From Desulfohalovibrio reitneri (GTDB lineage: Bacteria > Desulfobacterota > Desulfovibrionia > Desulfovibrionales > Desulfovibrionaceae), in contig NZ_JOMJ01000003.1 in NCBI RefSeq assembly GCF_000711295.1, positions 2,181,501-2,245,500 of the forward strand: a DNA stretch of 64,000 bases, in the 5' to 3' direction. This document shows, in pieces, positions 8,700 through 16,647 of the stretch. The notes under the pieces were generated by a model that saw nothing but the letters and a program-made list of their open reading frames with translations, was not told the DNA's origin and did no database searches. The translations under genes and the position numbers were made by a program. The first letter of the stretch is position 1, and every line of letters starts with the position of its first letter.

Positions 8700-9728
8700 A
8701 TGCGTAACATGTTGAGGCTCGCCGTTGTATTCGCCGCGCTGCTGGCCCTTGGGGTCGGCACCGCCCACGCCCGCGACCAGATCCGGATCGTGGGTTCTTC
8801 CACCGTCTATCCCTTCGCCAGCTACGTCTCCGAGGAGTTCGGCGCCACCACCGACTTCAAGACCCCGGTCATCGAGTCCACCGGCTCCGGCGGCGGCCAC
8901 AAGCTGTTCGGCGCCGGCGTGGGCGTGTCCACCCCGGACATCACCAACTCCTCCCGCCGCATGAAGATCAAGGAGTTCGAGCGCGCCCAGTCCAACGGCG
9001 TCGAAGGCATCACCGAGGCCGTCATCGGCTACGACGGCATCGCCATCGCCCAGAACGTGGCCAACGACCCCGTCGACCTGACCCTGGAGCAGCTGCACCT
9101 GGCCGTTGCCGCCGAGGTGCCCCAGGACGGCAAGCTGGTGAAGAACCCCTACACCAACTGGAACGAAATCGATTCCAGCCTGCCCAACCGCAAGATCATG
9201 ATCTACGGCCCCCCGACGACCTCCGGCACCCGTGACGCCTTCGAGGAGCTGGTCATGGAGGCCGCTTCCGAGGAAATGCCCGAGTACGGCGGCGAGTACA
9301 CCAAGATCCGCCAGGACGGCCCCTACGTGCCCGCCGGCGAGAACGACAACCTCATCGTGCAGCGCCTGACCAAGGACCGCGACGCCTTCGGCATCTTCGG
9401 CTACTCCTTCCTGGCCGAGAACCAGGACCGCATCCAGGGCGCCTCCATCGAGGGAGTGAAGCCCAAGCCCGAGGCCATCTCCTCCGGCGACTACCCCATT
9501 TCCCGCTCCCTGTTCTTCTACGTGAAGAACGCCCACATCGGGCAGGTTCCCGGCGTCAAGGAGTACGTGGAGATGTTCATGTCCGAGAAGATGATCGGCC
9601 CCGGCGGCCTGCTGCAGCGCATTGGTCTGATCCCCCTGCCTGACAGCGTGCGCGCCAAGATGCAGGAGAAGGTGACCAGCTTCACCCCCATGACCAAATC
9701 CCAGCTCGAAAGCGGCGACCTCTTCTAG
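8700..9728 (+). CDS. pstS: Phosphate ABC transporter, phosphate-binding protein
   Basis: A periplasmic phosphate-binding protein of 342 residues. It has a signal peptide ending AHA near residue 24, then the phosphate-loop signatures IVGSSTVYPFA and ESTGSGGG, and the conserved TTSGTRDAF. It delivers phosphate to PstCA. ATG 8700 is fixed by a strong AAGGAGGAG at 8687-8695; the frame runs 75 bases further upstream without support. It is followed by a stem-loop before pstC, which should give more binding protein than permease, as in other pst operons. A phosphate-starvation promoter is likely in the 207-base leader. Confidence 0.95.
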   Translation: MRNMLRLAVVFAALLALGVGTAHARDQIRIVGSSTVYPFASYVSEEFGATTDFKTPVIESTGSGGGHKLFGAGVGVSTPDITNSSRRMKIKEFERAQSNGVEGITEAVIGYDGIAIAQNVANDPVDLTLEQLHLAVAAEVPQDGKLVKNPYTNWNEIDSSLPNRKIMIYGPPTTSGTRDAFEELVMEAASEEMPEYGGEYTKIRQDGPYVPAGENDNLIVQRLTKDRDAFGIFGYSFLAENQDRIQGASIEGVKPKPEAISSGDYPISRSLFFYVKNAHIGQVPGVKEYVEMFMSEKMIGPGGLLQRIGLIPLPDSVRAKMQEKVTSFTPMTKSQLESGDLF

Positions 9729-9759
9729 AGAGTTGACGCCACCACGCAGAGAACAGTAA

Positions 9760-9797
9760 GGCCAGCCCGGGGGGACATCCCCCGGGCTGGCCATCTT
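9760..9797 (+). terminator. Attenuator stem-loop between pstS and pstC
   Basis: A perfect 14-bp stem (9760-9773 with 9779-9792) with a 5-base loop, followed only by a weak ATCTTTCC tract. The weak U-run suggests partial read-through to pstC or protection of the pstS message, not a full stop. Confidence 0.7.
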
Positions 9798-9827
9798 TCC
9801 TCAAGTCTTTTTCAGTCGAGGCGGAAC

Positions 9828-11072
9828 GTGAGCACCTCCTTCGTCTTCCAATACCTGCTACTCGGATTGATCCCCCTGGGCGTCCTGGCCTTCTTCCTGT
9901 CCCGCTCCCGGGTCAGGGTCGGACAGGCCAGGGGTGAGAGGTTCCATTCCACTTCCGGCTCCTACGGCTGGTACGGGGCCCTGTGGGTCGTCCTGCCGCC
10001 GCTCATCGTGGCCGTGCTGGCCGCCTTCGGGGAGTTGGTGCATCTGTGGGAGGTCCCCGGGCCGATGCTCCTGGCCGCCGGGCTGGGGCTGGGCGCGGCC
10101 GGGCTGCTCTTCGCCCTGCGCCGCATCGCCCCGGATCTGCGCGCGCGCGACAAGGTGGAGAAGGTCATCGTCTGGACCCTCATCGTCTCCAGCCTCATCT
10201 CCATTCTGACCACCATCGGCATCGTCATCTCCATCGTCGTCGAAGCCATCCGCTTCTTCAACATCGTTTCCCTGTGGGATTTCCTCACCGGCACGACCTG
10301 GAGCCCGGACACCGCCTTCCTGGGCGGCGCGGGCCGGGCCGGGGAGAACGTGGCCGAACCGGAGTTCGGTTCGGTGCCCATCTTCGCGGGCACCTTTATG
10401 ATCACGGCCATCGCCATGCTGGTGGCCATCCCCATCGGGCTGTTTGCGGCCATCTTCATGTCCGAATACGCGGACACCCGCACCCGCAAGTTCGCCAAGC
10501 CCACCCTGGAAATCCTGGCCGGCATCCCCACCGTGGTCTACGGCTACTTCGCGGCCATCACCGTCAGCCCGCTCATCGTCAGGGCCGTCGAAGCAGTGGG
10601 CCTCAACGCCGATTACACCAACGCCCTTGCCCCGGGTTTGGTCATGGGCGTGATGATCATTCCCCTGGTCTCCTCCCTCTCCGACGATGTCATCAGTTCC
10701 GTGCCCCAGCACATGCGCGAGGGATCCTACGCCCTGGGAGCCACCACCTCGGAGACCATCAAGAAGGTGGTGCTGCCCGCTGCCCTGCCGGGCGTGGTCT
10801 CCGCCTTCCTGCTGGCCGTGTCCCGCGCCGTGGGCGAGACCATGATCGTGGTCATGGCCGCCGGGCTGCGCCCCAACCTCACGGCCAACCCCCTGGAGGG
10901 CATGACCACCGTCACCGTGCGCATCGTGGCCGCACTCACCGGCGACCAGTCCTTCGACAGCCCGGAGACGCTTTCCGCCTTCGGCCTGGGCCTGGTGCTC
11001 CTGGTCCTGACCCTGGTGCTGAACGTCATATCCCTCGTTATCATCCGCAAATTCCGGCAGAAGTACGAGTAG
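9828..11072 (+). CDS. pstC: Phosphate ABC transporter permease, long form
   Basis: The inner-membrane half of the PstCA channel, 414 residues. The C-terminal 280 residues carry the ABC permease core, with the EAA loop YALGATTSETIKKVVLPAALPG near residue 300. The N-terminus adds about 110 residues with at least three extra transmembrane segments, a long-form PstC seen in many proteobacteria. Start is GTG 9828 after GAGGCGG. It is followed 12 bases later by pstA. No pstB ATPase or phoU gene lies in this window, so the ATPase must be encoded elsewhere. Confidence 0.94.
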   Translation: MSTSFVFQYLLLGLIPLGVLAFFLSRSRVRVGQARGERFHSTSGSYGWYGALWVVLPPLIVAVLAAFGELVHLWEVPGPMLLAAGLGLGAAGLLFALRRIAPDLRARDKVEKVIVWTLIVSSLISILTTIGIVISIVVEAIRFFNIVSLWDFLTGTTWSPDTAFLGGAGRAGENVAEPEFGSVPIFAGTFMITAIAMLVAIPIGLFAAIFMSEYADTRTRKFAKPTLEILAGIPTVVYGYFAAITVSPLIVRAVEAVGLNADYTNALAPGLVMGVMIIPLVSSLSDDVISSVPQHMREGSYALGATTSETIKKVVLPAALPGVVSAFLLAVSRAVGETMIVVMAAGLRPNLTANPLEGMTTVTVRIVAALTGDQSFDSPETLSAFGLGLVLLVLTLVLNVISLVIIRKFRQKYE

Positions 11073-11084
11073 GAGGAGCCTTTC

Positions 11085-12257
11085 GTGGCCAAAGAAATGG
11101 ACTGGTCGAACATCGACCAAATCAACAAGGCCAGGCGCCGCAAGGAGAAGCGATTCCGCCTCTACTCCATGGCGGCCATCTTCCTGGCCGGGGCCTTCCT
11201 GGTTTTCTTCCTGGGAGACATCGTCACCAAGGGCTACCCCGCCTTCTGGCAGACCAAGATCCAGGTCGAGGTCTCCTACAACGAGGCCAGCAAGCGGATT
11301 TCCTACAACGCCGTGGAGCGGCAGTACGAGGAGCTGGTCAGCCGGGGCTACCTGCGCCTCATCCCCCGCCGCATGGACGACAACCCGGACCTCATGGGCA
11401 CCACCCGCACCGAGTGGGTGCTGGCCACGGCCGAAGTGGACCAGTACATCAAGGGCAAGCCCAACCGCCTCTCCCCCGCCGAGAAGGAAGTGGTCGACCG
11501 CCTGGAGAGTGAAGGCAGGGCGGAGGCGTTTTTCAACTTCGCCTTCTTCACCAACGGCGACTCCAAGCTGCCGGAGTTCTCCGGCATCAAGGCAGCGGCC
11601 GTGGGCTCCTTCTACGTCATCCTGCTGACCTTCCTCTTCAGCTTCCCCATCGGCGTCATGTGCGCCATCTACTTGGAGGAATACGCCCCGGACAACCGGC
11701 TCACGCAGATCATCGAGGTCAACATCAACAACCTCGCGGCCATCCCCTCCATCCTTTTCGGCCTCCTGGGCCTGGCCATCTTCATCAACTTCTTCGAGGT
11801 GCCGCGCTCCTCCGCCCTGGTGGGCGGCCTGACCCTCTCCCTGATGACCCTGCCCATCATCATCATCGCCACCCGCGCGGCCATTCGGGCCATCCCGGAC
11901 TCCATCCGCGAAGGCGCGCTGGCCCTGGGTGCCACCAGGTGGCAGGTCATCTGGCACCACGTGCTGCCCCTTTCCCTGCCCGGCATCCTCACCGGCACCA
12001 TCATCGGCCTGGCCCAGGCCATGGGCGAGACCGCCCCCCTGCTCATCGTGGGCATGATGGCCTACATCCCCGAAGCGCCCGACGGCGTCACCGAGGCCAC
12101 CACCGTGCTGCCCGCCCAGATCTACACCTGGTCCTCCAGCGCCCTGCGCGCCTTCTCCTCGCGCACGGCCGCAGGAATCATCGTTTTGCTCTTCATCCTG
12201 CTGAGCATGAACGGGTTGGCCATCTGGCTTCGCAACAAGTACGAGCGCAAATGGTAG
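11085..12257 (+). CDS. pstA: Phosphate ABC transporter permease, long form
   Basis: The partner permease of pstC, 390 residues. One transmembrane helix near 27-46 is followed by a polar insertion of about 120 residues, probably periplasmic, and then the five-helix ABC permease core. The EAA loop GALALGATRWQVIWHHVLPL is near residue 275. GTG 11085 is preceded by AGGAGGAG overlapping the pstC stop. The insertion is absent from the short E. coli PstA and resembles other long PstA proteins. A terminator 26 bases downstream closes the operon. Confidence 0.94.
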   Translation: MAKEMDWSNIDQINKARRRKEKRFRLYSMAAIFLAGAFLVFFLGDIVTKGYPAFWQTKIQVEVSYNEASKRISYNAVERQYEELVSRGYLRLIPRRMDDNPDLMGTTRTEWVLATAEVDQYIKGKPNRLSPAEKEVVDRLESEGRAEAFFNFAFFTNGDSKLPEFSGIKAAAVGSFYVILLTFLFSFPIGVMCAIYLEEYAPDNRLTQIIEVNINNLAAIPSILFGLLGLAIFINFFEVPRSSALVGGLTLSLMTLPIIIIATRAAIRAIPDSIREGALALGATRWQVIWHHVLPLSLPGILTGTIIGLAQAMGETAPLLIVGMMAYIPEAPDGVTEATTVLPAQIYTWSSSALRAFSSRTAAGIIVLLFILLSMNGLAIWLRNKYERKW

Positions 12258-12282
12258 GCACCGCTTCCTGACAGCGAGTTCC

Positions 12283-12320
12283 AGCGCCCGCCCCCTACGC
12301 GGAGGCGGGCGCTTTCTTTT
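12283..12320 (+). terminator. Intrinsic terminator after pstA
   Basis: A 10-bp perfect stem (12283-12292 with 12304-12313) with an 11-base loop, then TTCTTTT. It ends the pstSCA unit. Confidence 0.85.
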
Positions 12321-12390
12321 CCCCGATCAATTGCCGGGAATGGCAAACCAGCCTTGCGGGGTGGGAAAAACGGCCTTACATTGCCTCGCC

Positions 12391-13446
12391 ATGCCCAAAT
12401 ACGATGCCCTCTCCCTCTTCTCCGGCGGGCTGGACTCCCTGCTGGCGGCCAAGCTCCTGCAGCGCCAGGGGCTGAACGTCCTCGGCCTGCACTTCACAAG
12501 CCCCTTCTTCGGCTGCCCGGACAACTTGCCCCACTGGCGGGAGGTATACGGCCTGGACATCGAACCCGTGGACGTGGGTCAGCCCTTCGTGGACATGCTC
12601 CTGCGCGGGCCCGGCTACGGCCTGGGCAAACGGCTCAACCCCTGCGTGGACTGCAAGATCCTCATGCTGCGCCACGCCAAGGAATTGATGCCCCGATACA
12701 GCGCCAAAATCCTGGCCACCGGCGAGGTCATCGGCCAGCGGCCCATGTCCCAGCGCCACGACGCCCTCAACGCCATCTCCCGCGAGGCCGGGGTCCGCGA
12801 CGTGCTGCTGCGCCCCCTCTGCGCCAGAAACCTCGACCCCACGCCGGTGGAACAAGCCGGGCTGGTGGATCGCGACCAGCTCCTCAATCTTGGCGGGCGC
12901 GGCCGCAAAGGCCAGCTCGCCCTGGCCGAGGAACTCGGCATCACCGAAGTGCCCACGCCCGCGGGCGGCTGCCGCCTCACGGAAAAGGAAAACTGCCGCC
13001 GCTACCACCCCCTGCTGGCCCGCCACCCCGCCCCCACCGCCGACGACCTGCACCTGGCCAACGTCGGCCGCCAGTACTGGGCCGGAAACAAGTGGCTGAC
13101 CATCGGCCGCAACAAGGCAGACAACGAACGCCTCCTGCAACTGGCCCGGCCCGGCGACACCACCATCACCCTGGTCGGCTTCCCCAGCCCCTGGGCCCTC
13201 CTGCGCCCCCTGCCCGGCACCCCCCTGGAGCCCTCCGACGCAGACGACGCCGCCTCCCTGCTGGCCTCCTTCTCCCCCAAAGCCGCCAAAGCAGCCCAAG
13301 CGGGCGAGGAAGTCCGCGCACGCCTGGAAACCGGCGGCCAGCAAACCGAAATTCCTGTCACCCCCGCACGCCAAACACCCCTGGGCTGGCGCTCGCCCAC
13401 CTGGGAAGAAACCCTGGAATGGAAAAAAGAAGCCTATCCGGGGTGA
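12391..13446 (+). CDS. PP-loop ATPase with C-terminal NFACT-R-like domain (tRNA thiolation type)
   Basis: A 351-residue cytoplasmic protein. The N-terminal adenylation domain begins with SGGLDSLLAAKLL (residues 10-22), the PP-loop of ThiI/MnmA-like enzymes that activate a tRNA uridine for sulfur insertion. CVDCKILML and a later GGC motif supply candidate sulfur-handling cysteines. Residues 215-290 (LANVGRQYW, NKWLTIGRNKADNERL) resemble the NFACT-R RNA-binding domain known to occur fused to ThiI-like enzymes. ATG 12391 is chosen because the PP-loop follows at once. It lacks a clear ribosome site, and in-frame ATGs at 12331 and 12340 are alternatives. The modified position is unknown. Confidence 0.72.
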   Translation: MPKYDALSLFSGGLDSLLAAKLLQRQGLNVLGLHFTSPFFGCPDNLPHWREVYGLDIEPVDVGQPFVDMLLRGPGYGLGKRLNPCVDCKILMLRHAKELMPRYSAKILATGEVIGQRPMSQRHDALNAISREAGVRDVLLRPLCARNLDPTPVEQAGLVDRDQLLNLGGRGRKGQLALAEELGITEVPTPAGGCRLTEKENCRRYHPLLARHPAPTADDLHLANVGRQYWAGNKWLTIGRNKADNERLLQLARPGDTTITLVGFPSPWALLRPLPGTPLEPSDADDAASLLASFSPKAAKAAQAGEEVRARLETGGQQTEIPVTPARQTPLGWRSPTWEETLEWKKEAYPG

Positions 13447-13451
13447 GAAGG

Positions 13452-13856
13452 TGAAGAAGGGAAGAGGGAAGCATTTCGCCTTCGGCGACCAGGGCCTACT
13501 CGGCCCTGGACCCGAGGCAAAGTAACTTTGCATGTGTGTTCGCGGGATGGGGCGTGGTGGATTCGCGGACGGGGGGGCACCCCGGCGAAGGCACATCTGG
13601 GTGACTCGCTGTACCCGGTACAGCCATAGCCCTGTCCGGTTGGCTCCACATGCGTGGAACGCGGAATTGGGTTGTGGGCGCCCGGCTGCCACCCGCCGTA
13701 CCACGCCCCCGAGCGAAGCGAGAACCAAGCGAATTTTTTGAAGGAGTTGGGGGTGTGGGGGAAGAGGAAACTTTTTTGTCGCCAGAAAAAAGTTTCCTCT
13801 TCCCCCGCTGCCCTGCCCATTCACCCCCGCCAGCCACTTTTCATTCCCGCGCACCC
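13452..13856 (+). repeat. Dispersed structured intergenic repeat, copy A
   Basis: This gene-free gap of about 400 bases between two convergent genes matches, over nearly its whole length, the reverse complement of the gap at 45585-45990. Shared blocks in the same order include the 17-base block at 13474-13490 (identical at 45947-45963), GCATGTGTGTTCGCGGGATG (one block differing at a few sites), CACCCCGGCGAA, GAGCGAAGCGAG and CCGCCAGCCAC. Small hairpins lie at 13491-13507 and 13517-13531, and a long one at 13757-13806. No conserved open reading frame crosses both copies, so it is a non-coding dispersed element. Its class is unknown. Confidence 0.75.
13757..13806. other. 21-bp perfect hairpin inside repeat copy A
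   Basis: Bases 13757-13777 pair without mismatch with 13786-13806 around an 8-base loop. The stem holds GAGGAAAC opposite GTTTCCTC, and the loop-proximal end is six T opposite six A. No U-tract follows the stem, so it does not look like a plain terminator. Confidence 0.85.
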
Positions 13857-13857
13857 G

Positions 13858-14724
13858 CTATTCCGGGATGACCTCGAATTTCTTCACGAAATGGCTAGGA
13901 TCGTAGGAGAGTTTGGCGCGGCGGAGGCCGGGGTCGCCGAGGTCTTGTTCGCGGTTGACGTAGGCGTAGTCCTTGCCCTGGTCTTCCAGGAACATCTGGT
14001 TGATGGCTTGGTAGACGCCTTCGATGCGGGTGTGCCCTTTTTCGAAGTGGACCACCAGCGGGTCGCCGGCCAGGGCGTCGGCCACGGTGTAGGCCACGAT
14101 GCGGTTGTCCACCCGCAGGGCGCCGCCGGTGATGCCCTTGAGGCGGTCCCAGTCGGTGAGCGTGCGGCGGATGGCCTCGTTTTCGCCCTGCAGGGTGGTG
14201 TCTGACTCGCGGTCGCGCCAGCGGCACCATTCCAGCTGCATGTCCAGCACTTCCTCCACGCATTCCGGGGACAGGGGGCGGTAGTCCCAGTCGTAGTCCG
14301 CCTTGAACTGTTCGAGCAGGTCGCGTTTCTTTTTGTAGCGCTTGCCGGGCAGGTTGCGGAGGTCGTCCACCCGGTAGACGTAGTCCCAGTGGTCGCGGGC
14401 GTCCTTGATGGTCACGCCGTCGCGGGCGCGCAGCCAGGTTTCGCAGAGTTCCTCTGGCACGCGGATGAGTTTGGGGGCCACGTCCGGGAGGGGGTAGGCG
14501 GACCAGTCCACCTTGTCCCAGGGGCCCACGGGGGCCCACAGGGCGGGCTCGGGGTGTTCCTGCCGGATCCAGACCAGTTCGTCGTCGAAGCGCCAGGTCA
14601 GGCCGTACACCTCGCACCAGCCCCAGAGGTTGATGAAGGAGTAGTCCGAGGCCCGGGCGGGTGTGGCTTCGAAGCGGCGGCGGTATTCGTCCTGCAGGTC
14701 CAGGCTAACTGGTTCGAAATCCAT
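13858..14724 (-). CDS. DUF2156 (phosphatidylglycerol lysyltransferase C-terminal-like) protein
   Basis: A 288-residue soluble protein matching the DUF2156 family. That family shares a double GNAT-like fold with the catalytic half of MprF lysyl-phosphatidylglycerol synthases. Typical features are SDYSFINLWGW near residue 27, the conserved core LRVDNRIVAYTVADAL and the C-terminal DYAYVNREQDLGDPGLRRAKLSYDP. Unlike MprF it has no membrane domain, so aminoacyl transfer to a lipid is only a family-based suggestion. Its ATG lies inside the 3' end of the upstream MATE gene (20-base overlap), so the two are translationally coupled. Confidence 0.82.
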   Translation of the reverse strand: MDFEPVSLDLQDEYRRRFEATPARASDYSFINLWGWCEVYGLTWRFDDELVWIRQEHPEPALWAPVGPWDKVDWSAYPLPDVAPKLIRVPEELCETWLRARDGVTIKDARDHWDYVYRVDDLRNLPGKRYKKKRDLLEQFKADYDWDYRPLSPECVEEVLDMQLEWCRWRDRESDTTLQGENEAIRRTLTDWDRLKGITGGALRVDNRIVAYTVADALAGDPLVVHFEKGHTRIEGVYQAINQMFLEDQGKDYAYVNREQDLGDPGLRRAKLSYDPSHFVKKFEVIPE

Positions 14725-16105
14725 TGGGCTGTCCTTTGCGTCGTTTGACCAGGGCGAAGCGCTGCCATGGCCAGTAAGTATAAATGTAGAGCACCATGCA
14801 GGCCTGCAGAACCTGCGAGGTGAGCATGGCCATCCATATGCCGGTGGATTCGGCCAGGGCGTGGTGGCCCAGCCACCAGGCCAGGGGCAGGCGAATGACC
14901 CAGGAGCCGATGGAGAAGGAGAGCAGGTTGTAGAGGGTCGCCCCCGCTCCGTTCATTGCTCCGGCCAGGGTCATGACGGTGAGCACGAAGGGGATGGCCG
15001 CCATGTTGTAGGTCAGGTAATTGACCGTTTCCGCGGCCACCGTGGGGTCGGGGGCGATGAAGGCGGCCACCGGCTCGATGACCAGCCACAGCCCCAGGGT
15101 GAGCAGGCCGATGCAGCCCAGGGCCAGCAGCCAGATGCGGTAGCCCATGCGCTTGGCTTCGCCTGGGTCGCCCTTGCCCAGGTACTCGCCCACCAGAATG
15201 GAGGCGGTCATGTTGAAGGCGAATCCGGGCAGAAAGAGGAAGGACTCCACCCGCAGCCCGGCGGACATGCCCGCCAGGGCGGTGACGCTGCCTTCCGGCA
15301 GGGAGGCCACCAGGGCGTAGAGGACCATGTAGGCCGAGTGCCAGACGACCATCATCAGCCCGCCGGGCCAGGCCACCTTGAAGATGTAGCCCACGGCCGG
15401 GCGTATCCAGCGCAGCGGGGGGAAGGAGCGGGCGCGCAGCAGGTCGAAGCGCAGCAGCTGGAAGACGTTGAAGACCGTGCCGCAGGCGATGGAGGCGAAA
15501 GTGGCCCAGGCCAGCCCCTTGTAGCCCAGTTCCGGCAGGCCGAACCAGCCCAGCCCAAGGCCGAAGTCGCCCAGGGTGTTGACCGTGGTCACAAGGATCA
15601 TGGCGTACAGGGGCTGAAAGACCTGCTGGCGGGCGCGGAATACCGCGTTGGTGATGATGAAGAGGTAATAGACCGGCAGGATGAGCAGGAAAACGTCGTA
15701 GAAGTAGCTCATGATGCCGGAGATTTCGGCAGGCACTTGCAGCAGCGAGAGGACGGCGTCCTTGGCCAGCCAGCCCGCCATGAGGATGATGGCGCTGCCC
15801 GCCAGTCCCAGCTGCAGGGAGAGTCCGATGAAGCGCAGGATGCGGCGGTGCAGCCCCGCGCCCAGGGACTGGCTGATGGCCGCCACCGAGCCGTTGGCCA
15901 CGGCCATGGCTAGCACCAGGAAGAAGAACAGCAGTTGGCTGATCATGCCCATGGAGGCCTGGACGTTGGATGAGATGCGTCCGGCCACGAAAACGTCGAT
16001 GAAGCCGATGAGGAAGTGGAATACCATCATCAGCGTCTGGGGCCAGGCCAGCCGCCAGATGGTGCTCAGGGGCCTGCGTTCTATGTCCTTGGCGGATACG
16101 TCCAT
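14705..16105 (-). CDS. MATE family efflux transporter
   Basis: A 466-residue inner-membrane protein with about twelve hydrophobic helices in two similar halves, the MATE layout (WRLAWPQTLMMVFHFLIGFI in the first helix, ITNAVFRARQQVFQPLYAMI mid-protein). These export cationic drugs or metabolites in exchange for Na+ or H+. ATG 16105 is used because GAGGA stands about ten bases upstream and the usual short polar N-terminus follows. The frame is open to 16264 but that extension is Pro/Arg-rich and unlike the family. It is coupled to the DUF2156 gene. Substrate unknown. Confidence 0.9.
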   Translation of the reverse strand: MDVSAKDIERRPLSTIWRLAWPQTLMMVFHFLIGFIDVFVAGRISSNVQASMGMISQLLFFFLVLAMAVANGSVAAISQSLGAGLHRRILRFIGLSLQLGLAGSAIILMAGWLAKDAVLSLLQVPAEISGIMSYFYDVFLLILPVYYLFIITNAVFRARQQVFQPLYAMILVTTVNTLGDFGLGLGWFGLPELGYKGLAWATFASIACGTVFNVFQLLRFDLLRARSFPPLRWIRPAVGYIFKVAWPGGLMMVVWHSAYMVLYALVASLPEGSVTALAGMSAGLRVESFLFLPGFAFNMTASILVGEYLGKGDPGEAKRMGYRIWLLALGCIGLLTLGLWLVIEPVAAFIAPDPTVAAETVNYLTYNMAAIPFVLTVMTLAGAMNGAGATLYNLLSFSIGSWVIRLPLAWWLGHHALAESTGIWMAMLTSQVLQACMVLYIYTYWPWQRFALVKRRKGQPNGFRTS

Positions 16106-16227
16106 GAGGGAAGTCCTCGGGGGGCGGGCTGTCGCCCGGAGCCCCCTCTTGTAGCAGAGTGGCCGGTTTTGAAAAGGGGGAGGCTTGCCAAGCGGCCCGG
16201 GGGGTAGTACATGACTAGAATATGTTT

Positions 16228-16241
16228 TGTTAGAATTAACA
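16228..16241 (+). promoter_or_regulatory. Possible operator TGTTA-N4-TAACA before the ModE-like gene
   Basis: A 5-bp inverted repeat, TGTTA/TAACA, lies in the only AT-rich stretch of the region, 26 bases before the ModE-like start and between divergent genes. It would suit autoregulation by a ModE-type dimer. This is inference; the Escherichia coli ModE box is different. Confidence 0.35.
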
Positions 16242-16266
16242 TAATGCTTGAAGACAATGGACAATA

Positions 16267-16647
16267 ATGCCTGAGGACAGCGGACAGCCCACCGCCACCC
16301 TGCGCATGCGCATGTGGCTGGAGGACGACGGCGACCAGGTGCTGGGCCTGGGCCGCATGGTGCTTTTGCGCCAGGTGGCCGAACAGGGCTCCCTGAACAA
16401 GGCGGCCAAGGCCCTGGGCATGTCCTACCGGGCGGCCTGGGGGCGCATGAAGCGCTGCCAGGAGAAGATCGGCCGCCCCCTGGTGGAGAAGCAGGGACCC
16501 CACGGCGGGTTCGTGCTGACTTCCTTCGGCCGCGAGGTGCTGGAAGCCCTGGAGGCCTGGTATCAGGAGGTCGAGGATTTCGCCGCCGAGGCCGCCGCGC
16601 GCAGGCTTCCCTTCAACGTTCAGACCTTTCATGAAGGCGACTCGTGA
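16267..16647 (+). CDS. ModE-like DNA-binding protein without molybdate domain
   Basis: A 126-residue protein corresponding to the N-terminal half of ModE, a LysR-like winged helix (LLRQVAEQGSLNKAAKALGMSYRAAWGRM at 33-61, quoted as its two helices GSLNKAAKALGMSYRAAW). The TOBE domains that bind molybdate in full ModE are missing, so an effector could bind a partner or nothing at all. Its GTGA overlap with the next gene, a FmdE/MoeA-like protein, ties it to molybdenum or tungsten cofactor use. Short ModE-type regulators are common in Desulfovibrio relatives. Divergent from the MATE gene across a 161-base gap. Confidence 0.85.
   Translation: MPEDSGQPTATLRMRMWLEDDGDQVLGLGRMVLLRQVAEQGSLNKAAKALGMSYRAAWGRMKRCQEKIGRPLVEKQGPHGGFVLTSFGREVLEALEAWYQEVEDFAAEAAARRLPFNVQTFHEGDS

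Noticed and set aside
9858-11960. A 700-residue minus-strand open frame opposite pstC and pstA
   Set aside because: Rich in Gly, His and Asp with no motif; the permease genes on the plus strand are certain.
13757-13806. Reading the long hairpin of copy A as an ordinary terminator
   Set aside because: Its T-run is inside the stem on both strands and no U-tract follows the stem.
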